NCBI GenBank assembly: GCA_963785035.1
Contig: CAWATG010000005.1
Location: 124,001 to 188,000, forward strand
Direction of reading: 5' to 3'
DNA: 64,000 nucleotides
Source of the DNA: CAWATG01 sp963785035
GTDB lineage: Bacteria > Actinomycetota > Acidimicrobiia > IMCC26256 > CAWATG01
Both the position numbers and the translations under genes were made by a program. Below are positions 57,282 through 64,000 of this stretch, piece after piece. Position 1 is the stretch's first letter, and every line of letters starts with the position of its first letter. The notes under the pieces are model-generated. The model made no database searches. It saw nothing but the letters and a program-made list of their open reading frames with translations, and was not told the origin of the DNA.

Positions 57282-58471
57282 GACGCGCTCGAACTCGCCT
57301 CGACGCTGCGGCCTCGCAGGGTCTCCACAACCTGAGGAATGATGGCTATCGCCATCTCGACATCATGTGGCGTCGAGGTCGCGCCCAGCGTCAGGCGGAT
57401 CGAACTGAGCGCATCGGTTCGCGAAAGCCCCATTGCGGCGAGCACGTGTGACGGCTCGGTCGCACCCGACGCGCACGACGATCCCGCTGCCGCACAGATC
57501 CCTCGCTGGTCGAGCGCGACGAGCAGCGTCTCTGCTTCCACGTCGGCAATTCGCAGGGCGATGTTCCCAGCAACCCGGTTTTCCAACGATCCATTCACGA
57601 CGCAATCGGGAATGAGGCGTTGCAACTCTCCAAGCAACCGATCGCGCAACGCGCCAATGCGAACAATTTCGCGGTCGCGACGCTCGATCGTGACCCGCAA
57701 CGCCGTTGCCATCGCCACGACACCAGCGACGTTGATGGTCCCGGAACGCATGCCTCGCTCCTGGCCTCCACCAAGAATCAGGGGGTCAAGCGACACGCCC
57801 TCACGCACGACGAGTGCGCCCACACCTTTAGGACCACCGAACTTGTGCGCTGAGACCGATACGAGCTGCGCGTTCCGGGTCGCCGTTGCGACATCGAGCC
57901 AGGACACCGCCTGCACCGCGTCGGTGTGCAACACCGCGCCAGGCGCAGAGGCATGCATGACCGCTGCGACGTCATCAAGAGGCTGGATCGTGCCGACCTC
58001 ATTGTTGACCAGCATCACCGACACCAGGATCGTGCGCTCATCAAGTGCTGCCTGCAGCGCGCCGAGATCCAGATGTCCCGAAGGCGTGACGGCGACCTTC
58101 AACACCGGAACACCACCATTGGCTAGCCGTTCGCAGGGCCCAAGCACCCCTTTGTGCTCAAACGCCGTCGTGACGACGTGACCAGGAGTCCCGCTGCGGC
58201 CGATGGCGTGACTGGCCCCGATGATGGCGAGATTGTCGGCCTCGGTACCCCCGCCGGTGAACACGATCTCCGATGGTCGAGCACCCAGACCCGCGGCGAT
58301 TTCCTCACGAGCCTCCTCGACCGCCGTCTTGGCCGCACGCGCTGCCGCATGGAGGCCCGATGGGTTCCCAAAGACCACCGTCGTGAACGGCAACATCGCC
58401 TCAACGGCCTCTGGATGCATAGGAGTCGTCGCCGCATGATCGAGGTAGATGAACGGCCGGGTTGGAGTCAC
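57278..58471 (-). CDS. Cysteine desulfurase (NifS/IscS family)
   Basis: PLP enzyme releasing sulfur from cysteine, here likely for MnmA. 397 residues from GTG 58471. FIYLDHAATTPMHPEAVEAM, GNPSGLHAAARAAK, VFTGGGTEADNLAI, HTDAVQAVSWL, PLP-lysine in SVSAHKFGGPKGVGALVV, QERGMRSGTINVAG, and the catalytic cysteine loop AAAGSSCASGATEPSHVL. The extended ASGAT loop fits the group I/NifS-like form next to trmU in mycobacteria. Start: TAGCCT lies 6 bases before GTG 58471; a GTG at 58477 adds two residues. Confidence 0.94.
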   Translation of the reverse strand: MTPTRPFIYLDHAATTPMHPEAVEAMLPFTTVVFGNPSGLHAAARAAKTAVEEAREEIAAGLGARPSEIVFTGGGTEADNLAIIGASHAIGRSGTPGHVVTTAFEHKGVLGPCERLANGGVPVLKVAVTPSGHLDLGALQAALDERTILVSVMLVNNEVGTIQPLDDVAAVMHASAPGAVLHTDAVQAVSWLDVATATRNAQLVSVSAHKFGGPKGVGALVVREGVSLDPLILGGGQERGMRSGTINVAGVVAMATALRVTIERRDREIVRIGALRDRLLGELQRLIPDCVVNGSLENRVAGNIALRIADVEAETLLVALDQRGICAAAGSSCASGATEPSHVLAAMGLSRTDALSSIRLTLGATSTPHDVEMAIAIIPQVVETLRGRSVEASSSAS

Positions 58472-58483
58472 CCACACAGGCTA
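58472..58483 (-). promoter_or_regulatory. Leaderless -10 box for desulfurase-mnmA
   Basis: On the minus strand TAGCCT (58483-58478), 6 bases, then GTG at 58471. Confidence 0.48.
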
Positions 58484-58548
58484 GGGCGACCAACCGCTGA
58501 TCCTTGCCCGGGGCGGCAGCTGATACTCGCGGGGCCCGAAAGCTCCCA

Positions 58549-58584
58549 TTTAGTCCTCATGTCGCCCGCGGCGTGACCCGATAG
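58549..58584 (+). promoter_or_regulatory. Possible alternative-sigma promoter upstream of subtilase
   Basis: TTTAGTCC (58549-58556) and CCCGATAG (58577-58584) recall the FliA/WhiG-type elements (TAAA... and GCCGATAA), but the 20-base spacer is longer than usual. About 95 bases before the subtilase start. Confidence 0.2.
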
Positions 58585-58679
58585 CTACCGAAGCCCCCAA
58601 CTCCAGGTCTTGATCCAACACACCGTTTTGCGCTTCAGGGACGATTGCACTTCAGGCATTCATGACACTTCACGGACGA

Positions 58680-61600
58680 ATGACATCCATGCGCCGTGCA
58701 CTCCAGCTGCCGGCAATGCCCCGCGGAAAATCTGGTCATCGCCGTCGTCGCAGCTGTTGGCATCACCGCAGCGGCTATTCCGCTGGCGATTCGCAATGCG
58801 GATACGCCCACGTTGGCCGCGATGGACGTCGCTGGAACCGCCCCTCCGAAGTGGGAAGACGGCTACCGCCACCTCGTCGTGACGTACGACGCCCACGCAA
58901 GCGACGACACCTCGAGTCCGGCCGCGGCGCCGAGCGATGCCGGTAGCCAGAAGGCCTCCGACGGACGGACGACCGAGGCCACCGGACGGTGGATCGCCAT
59001 ATCGCAAGGGGGTGTCGATCACCGGATGACCGCCGAGCAGCGCGCCGCGCTCGTCCCATGGATCCGCGTCTACGCCGCCGATACCGACGGCGCCGTGTGG
59101 GGGCAACTCGATCCGGCCGCACCGGTCGAGTTGGGTGGCCAGGCGGCCCCAGGTTCGATACAGGGACATCCTGTTGAGCCGGACACCTCGCCAACGCACA
59201 CGGATCCGGAAGAAATCGCCGTCGAAACCGGCCGAGAAACCGGCGTCAAAACCGACGCTTTCCTCATTGCTCGCAAAGGCCGTGATACCGCGCGCAACGC
59301 GCGATCTTCGGGCCTGGTTTCGGCGAAGCACCCCTCACGGGCGAACTCGCAATTCCTCCTGCCCTCGCCGCGCTCACTCAAACGACCGCGGTAGCGCTCG
59401 GCGACAACCGATTCTCGTTGCGCACGACACTTTCGGACCATGAACTTGCTGCCATTGGTGTGCACAACATCACGGTCGACCCACCGGCAACGATCATGAC
59501 CGATCGACTTCCCAATGGGTCGAACGACCCGGCAGCTGCTCGCCAATGGGCGCTCCAGAACACGGGGACCAATGCGTATGACAGCCGCCCGGGCGACCTC
59601 GGTCCGACCGTGCTCGGCGCAGATGCCGATGTGCCCGCGGCGTGGGCACGCACGAGAGGCGCCGGTGCGACGATCGCGATCATCGATGCCGGTATCGAAC
59701 CATCGCTCCCCGATCTCGCTCCGAACCTTTGGCGCAACCCGGGCGAGATCTGCGACAACGGCGTCGACGACAACCGCAACAGCCTCGTCGACGACTGCAA
59801 CGGATGGAACTTCGCAAACAACACACGCCTGGTCGGTCTGCCGAGTGGGTCGACAACGACGCATGGAACTTCGACCGCCGGTATCGCGGCCGCCGTGGCC
59901 GGAAACGACATCGGCATCGCGGGCGTGGCTCCAGAGGCCACGTTGATGATGCTCAATGTGGCGAACACGCCATCGATCCCTTACTCGGCCTGCATACGCG
60001 CCATCGACTACGCAGTCGCGAATGGCGCCGACATCATCAACGCCTCATGGGGCGGAACAACTCCGAGTGCCGAACTCGCTGCTGCCATCGCACGAGCGGA
60101 GACGGCAGGCGTGTTGTTCATTGCAGCGGCAGGTAACGCAGCTGCCGACACCGACCGCGGCGCCTGGTTCCCGATGAGCTATCCGAACGTGCTTTCGGTC
60201 GGCGCCACGACACCGGCCGATTCGCTCGCATACTTCTCCAATCGCGGCGCCAATACGGTCAAAGTTCTCGCGCCTGGTGTCGGGCTCGTCGCTCCCACCA
60301 ACACCGGATTGATCAGCTTTTCCGGCACCTCGGGCGCGGCGCCACTGATCGCCGGTGTCGCTGCGCTGCTCGCAGTCCGCGGACCCGAGTTCCTCGCCCG
60401 CACGCCTGCGCTCAGCAATCATGGACACCGCCGTGCGGGTGCCCGCGCTTGCCGGGCATTCGGCAAGTGGCCGGATCGATGCGGCCGCGGCCCTCTCGAC
60501 GCTGCGCCTTCCCGTTTCCCTGACATTCGCAGGCTTCGAACGTCTCCGTGCGGGGGCGGCACAGTCCGCGACGATCACCGCCCATGCCGACACCACATCG
60601 ATACCAACCGGGACAGCACTCACCTATCGCCTCGAACTCGGTTCACTGGCGAGCGGCACGATGTATTCCGTCGCCGATCAACCCATCGTCGTGACACTGC
60701 CCGATTCTCAGACGGTACAGCTGACGACCGGAGACGATGGATCTGCCCTCCTGCCTGGCTCGCTCAGCGCGGACAGCGCTCTCGGGACGACAGGACTCGC
60801 CATCGGCATCGATACGAATCTCCCCGCCGGCGCATATGCGCTGGCGACATCGCTCATCGACGCCAACACGGGATCCCGCTATGGCGATGCCCAGGCTGTC
60901 GTCTTCGATGTGTATGACGCAACCGAAACGCCCTTCACCCGTGCCGCGCCAGCCACAGCACCACAACCCGGATCTGGCACCGCTCCCGGCTCCTCGCGCT
61001 CCGTGCTGCCGGCACCAACCGCGACGCCCCGCCTCCTGCTCCCACCTCCCCATCATCTGGCGCTACTCCCGCTCCGACCACGACAGCGCCGAGGGCATCG
61101 ACGCAGCCAGGAGCGACACCGACCACGGCGCCGGCGCTTACACAGGCGCCAACCTCGGCAGGCTCAACACCGGCAGACCCAACACCGGATCAGCGCACGC
61201 CAAGACCCGCACCGACCACAACCGTGACATCAGGATCATCAACGCCGTCTGCGCCGTCCGTCGCACCGGTTGCGGGAAGCTCCCCAGCCGGACCGACGCA
61301 ACCGCCGCCCCGAGCTCCGAGCGCCGTACACGGAACCCACGGTGACCAAATGCTGACCCTTGCATGGACCCGTGCCGTTGGCAGCGTCACCGGCTACCTC
61401 GTGTGGGTGGACGGATCGTTGACACGCATGACCACTGGAACTGAAGTCACGATCACCGGTCTGAGCAACGGACGCGAGTACCGCCTCGCCGTATCGGCGG
61501 TCGGCCCAGGGGGCGAAAGCCCACGCAGCACCGACGTCTTCGTCACGCCGCGTAACAGCCGGCTCCAGCGCCAGCACACCGTTGATCGCCGCGCCACGCG

Positions 61601-62228
61601 TGTACCCCAGTAACGGCTCGACGGCTGGTGGATCCTCCGTCACCATCTCAGGAGCGAGCCTGCCCGCGAACGTGTCGGTCGTTGCTTTCGGCAACCAACT
61701 CGTCCCCGTGAGGTCATCCAACTCGCCGACATCAGTCACGGTCATGACACCGCCTCGGGTTGCAGGGACCGTCGATGTAACCCTCTTCGGGAGCGAGAGC
61801 TCGATGACGATTCCGAGCGCGTTCTCATATGTCGCAACGAATTCGGCGACGGCCACGACCTCACCAGCAAACCCGGATCCCCCAAACCCTCATCCTCTCC
61901 TTTACCTTTATCCTCAAGTCAAGGTTCAGGGTCAAATGGTGGTTCCTCTCCGAACGCCCCGACGACGGCGGCACCGACAACGGCACCAGCACCCGCTCTG
62001 ACGCCCGCTCCGTCGACACCAAAGACCTCATCGCCGACCCCAACGACAGCGATCCCCTCCACGACACCCGCTCCCACGACGACGGTGAAGCCTGCTCCAA
62101 CACCACCGGCGAGTCCCCTGCGCCTGAGGGACGTGAGCACAACCAGTTCGCTCCGCGCTCTGCCGGTCAGCCTCCTCGGCGCATACGCCTGCCGGAGCGC
62201 TCGCTGCACTGGCGTCATCGTCTCCTAG
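58680..62228 (+). CDS. Secreted multidomain subtilase with FN3 and IPT domains, multiple frameshifts
   Basis: One long exported protein of about 1183 codons, recovered by bridging breaks near 58735, 59300, 60400, 61027, 61556 and 61862. Signal peptide: MTSMRRALQLPAMPRG then LVIAVVAAVGITAAAIPLAI. Propeptide-like region to about 59600. Peptidase S8: Asp in TIAIIDAGIEPSLPDL, His in STTTHGTSTAGIAAAVAG, Asn in IAAAGNAA, Ser in SFSGTSGAAPLIAGVAALL. Then a beta-rich region (to 60950), a Pro/Thr linker, a fibronectin-III domain (VTGYLVWVDG, TITGLSNGREYRLAVSAVGP), an IPT/TIG domain (PSNGSTAGGSSVTISGA), and a Thr/Pro-rich tail ending at TAG 62226-62228. Probably degrades extracellular protein or processes cell-surface proteins. 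A few weakly bridged joins are uncertain. Confidence 0.82.
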
Positions 62229-62279
62229 CACGGCGCTGCCACACCAGCGCCCAGGATGATGGTTGTCACACCCCGCAGC

Positions 62280-62291
62280 GACAATCAGTGC
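62280..62291 (+). promoter_or_regulatory. Possible leaderless -10 box for the 61-residue protein
   Basis: GACAAT (62280-62285), 6 bases, then ATG at 62292; the first base differs from the TANNNT consensus. Confidence 0.3.
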
Positions 62292-62477
62292 ATGACACAA
62301 CAACTTCGACTCCTCGATGGCGGCAAGCGATCACAACCGATCCGGCGCAACGCCTGGCAGCTCGACGCCAAGACGCGCCGCATCGGTCGCAACGGCGTCG
62401 CGCAGGCACGCCGGATGCTCGAGCAGGCCATGGAAGAAACCAGCGACACCGCGAGCGCACTCCCGAGAACCGGCTGA
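62292..62477 (+). CDS. Small basic protein of unknown function
   Basis: 61 residues: QQLRLLDGGKRSQPIRRN, AWQLDAKTRRIGRNGVAQAR, RMLEQAMEETSDTASALP. Helical and basic; resembles small actinobacterial proteins with a D-x-x-T/R-x-x-G-R-x-G-V-x-x-A-R pattern, role unknown. It overlaps the 3' tail of the acyl-CoA mutase frame on the opposite strand by 147 bases, so one of the two readings is probably wrong there; the mutase tail beyond its family end is the weaker. Confidence 0.6.
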   Translation: MTQQLRLLDGGKRSQPIRRNAWQLDAKTRRIGRNGVAQARRMLEQAMEETSDTASALPRTG

Positions 62478-64000
62478 TCCTCGCCCGCGCGCTCCGCGCC
62501 AACCTGGCTGACGCGCCGGCTGATAGACCCCGAACTCCTCGCGCAGCACGTCGCTGACCTCGCCCAACGTGGCGAAGTGCCGCAAGGCCTCCTTCATCGG
62601 TACCAACAGGTTTTGCGTTCCTCGAGCCGCACTGCGCACGTCTTCGAGCGCCGCACTCACCGCCGCATTGTCACGGCGCGCTCGAAGCCCTGCCACACGG
62701 GCGGCTTGGTCACGTTCGAGCTGTGGGTCGATAGCGAAGGTTTCGGCTCGCTCACCCTCGGTCTCGGTGAACTTGTTCACACCGACGATGATCTTCGAAC
62801 CCGAATCGACGGCTTTGGCGTATTCGTACGCGGCACTCTCGATCTCGTCCTGCATGAAACCCGCCTCGATCGCGGCGACCGCTCCGCCCATCGCGTCAAT
62901 GCGCTCGATGTAACGCCACGCCTCTTCCTCGACCGCGTTGGTCAGCGACTCGACAAAGTAGGACCCCGCAAGTGGGTCGACGGTATCGACCACTCCGGAC
63001 TCGTAGCCGATCACCTGCTGGGTCCGAAGAGCCAACTTGGCCGCCTGCTCAGTCGGCAACGACAAGGCCTCGTCGAAGCCGTTGGTGTGTAGCGACTGGG
63101 TACCACCCAGGACTGCCGCAAGCGCCTGCATTGCAGTCCGCACAATGTTGTTCTCAGGTTGCTGCGCAGTAAGGGTTGATCCGCCCGTCTGGGTATGGAA
63201 TCGGAGGAGCTTCGACTTTTCGTCCTTTGCGCCAAAGCGTTCACTCATGATGCGATACCACATTCGCCGAGCTGCCCGAAACTTCGCGACCTCCTCGAAG
63301 AAATTGCTGTGACCGTTCCAGAAGAACGACAACCGAGGAGCGAACTCGTCCACGGTCAACCCCGAGTCGATCGCCGCCTGCACGTAGGCGATGCCGTTCG
63401 AAAGCGTGAAAGCGATCTCCTGCACCGCGGTGCTGCCTGCCTCACGAATGTGGTAGCCCGAAATCGAGATCGTGTTCCACTGCGGGACACGCTCTTTGCA
63501 GTAGGCGAAGATGTCCGTGATGATCCGCATCGACTGACGCGGCGGGTAGATGTACGTGCCGCGCGCAACGTACTCCTTGAGGAGGTCGTTCTGGATCGTG
63601 CCACCGATCGCGGTGGAGGAAACGCCTTGCTTTTCTGCGACCAACTCGTAGAAGAGCAAGAGGATCGCGGCAGTCGAGTTGATCGTCATCGACGTGGTGA
63701 CCTTGTCGAGCGGCAAACCGCCCAAGAGGATCTCCATGTCCTCGAGTGAGTCGATCGCGACACCGACCTTGCCGACCTCGCCCTCAGCGCGGGGATGATC
63801 GGAGTCATACCCCATTTGGGTCGGGAGATCGAAGGCGCACGACAAGCCCGTTTGTCCGGCGCCCAGAAGGAAGTGGAATCGCTCGTTGGTCTCCGCCGCC
63901 GAACCAAATCCGGAGTACTGACGCATCGTCCAGGGTCGGGAGACGTACATCTTCTCATAGACACCCCTCGTGTAGGGCGCCTCACCGGGCCGACCCAAGG
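62331..64000 (-). CDS. B12-dependent acyl-CoA mutase large subunit, 5' end beyond window
   Basis: Methylmalonyl-CoA mutase family, catalytic barrel. Motifs: GEAPYTRGVYEKMYVSRPWT, RQYSGFGSAAETNERFHFLL (substrate tyrosine region), AFDLPTQMGYDSDHP, IGGTIQNDLLKEYVARGTYI, ISGYHIREAGS (catalytic His), RLSFFWNGHSNFFEE, FHTQTGGSTLTAQQPENNIV and TNGFDEALSLPTEQAAK. No B12-binding domain is attached, so it is the split type with a separate small subunit outside the window. The family normally ends at about EEFGVYQPAR (near 62515); the frame runs on to 62331 as an Arg/Gly-rich tail that may reflect an indel. Isomerises methylmalonyl-, isobutyryl- or ethylmalonyl-type CoA; which cannot be told. Confidence 0.92.
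   Translation of the reverse strand, partial: LGRPGEAPYTRGVYEKMYVSRPWTMRQYSGFGSAAETNERFHFLLGAGQTGLSCAFDLPTQMGYDSDHPRAEGEVGKVGVAIDSLEDMEILLGGLPLDKVTTSMTINSTAAILLLFYELVAEKQGVSSTAIGGTIQNDLLKEYVARGTYIYPPRQSMRIITDIFAYCKERVPQWNTISISGYHIREAGSTAVQEIAFTLSNGIAYVQAAIDSGLTVDEFAPRLSFFWNGHSNFFEEVAKFRAARRMWYRIMSERFGAKDEKSKLLRFHTQTGGSTLTAQQPENNIVRTAMQALAAVLGGTQSLHTNGFDEALSLPTEQAAKLALRTQQVIGYESGVVDTVDPLAGSYFVESLTNAVEEEAWRYIERIDAMGGAVAAIEAGFMQDEIESAAYEYAKAVDSGSKIIVGVNKFTETEGERAETFAIDPQLERDQAARVAGLRARRDNAAVSAALEDVRSAARGTQNLLVPMKEALRHFATLGEVSDVLREEFGVYQPARQPGWRGARGRGSAGSRECARGVAGFFHGLLEHPACLRDAVATDAARLGVELPGVAPDRL

Noticed and set aside
205..61870. Programmed frameshifting as the cause of the many frame changes
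   Set aside because: No shared slippery heptamer or downstream structure was seen, the breaks occur in unrelated families and in both shift directions, and homologous genes are normally unshifted.
1..64000. tRNA, rRNA, insertion sequence, prophage, restriction or CRISPR-Cas system
   Set aside because: None could be recognised by eye; no transposase, integrase, Cas or defence proteins occur among the readable genes. A short tRNA could be missed without a search tool.

Overview
The window is high-GC actinobacterial chromosome. My best guess is class Acidimicrobiia (Ilumatobacter-like); this is inferred from gene content and style, not from a marker gene. Pointers are the HU protein with a long Lys/Ala/Pro tail, a menaquinone pathway, the MetE-like/ligA/gatCAB/ilvBNC/mnmA neighbourhood also known from mycobacteria, a PASTA-type Ser/Thr kinase, and many genes whose start codon lies 6-8 nt after a TANNNT box, the signature of leaderless transcripts. 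No rRNA, tRNA, insertion sequence, prophage or CRISPR array was recognised.

Layout. 1-2.8 kb: a divergent pair of exported carbohydrate-active proteins, an Agd3-like (CE18-type) deacetylase running off the left edge and a GH114-type endo-galactosaminidase. 2.8-5.6 kb: HU, a Leu/Val/Phe-type amino-acid dehydrogenase, an HDOD protein and a small Cys-containing protein. 5.6-10.3 kb: a TPP riboswitch followed by thiN and the thiamine ABC transporter thiBPQ. 10.3-16.1 kb: a two-component system, ribB, a small protein, an acyl-CoA ligase and an MFS exporter. 16.2-24.4 kb: a MerR regulator and the menaquinone genes menG, menF, menD, menH, menC, menA and menE, arranged in both directions with overlapping ends (menB is not here). 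24.4-32.8 kb: an HDOD protein, an OafA-like acyltransferase, the large helicase Lhr, a tandem cupredoxin-like exported protein and a small coiled-coil protein.

32.8-44 kb is mostly minus strand: a Baeyer-Villiger-type monooxygenase, ilvC, a small zinc-ribbon protein, ilvN and ilvB behind a leader-peptide attenuator, then a response regulator, a hybrid histidine kinase and ilvD. 44-58.5 kb: gatB, gatA, gatC, two small genes and an AT-richer island, a PASTA kinase, a membrane protein, a MaoC-type dehydratase pair, ligA, a MetE-like protein, a membrane protein, mnmA and a cysteine desulfurase. 58.6-64 kb: a large secreted subtilase with fibronectin-III and IPT domains, a small protein, and the large subunit of a B12-dependent acyl-CoA mutase cut by the right edge.

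How the genes work together: thiN, ilvB and ilvN need or supply TPP-linked chemistry; ilvB, ilvN, ilvC and ilvD give the common branched-chain amino acid pathway and the Leu dehydrogenase could degrade its products; the men genes make the respiratory quinone; gatCAB, mnmA and the desulfurase serve tRNA charging and thiolation.

A pervasive feature is single-base frameshifts: at least 23 places where a well-conserved protein continues in another frame, including essential single-copy genes (ligA, gatB, menD). I read these as uncorrected indels in the sequence rather than gene decay, and list each affected gene as one span with the break position noted.
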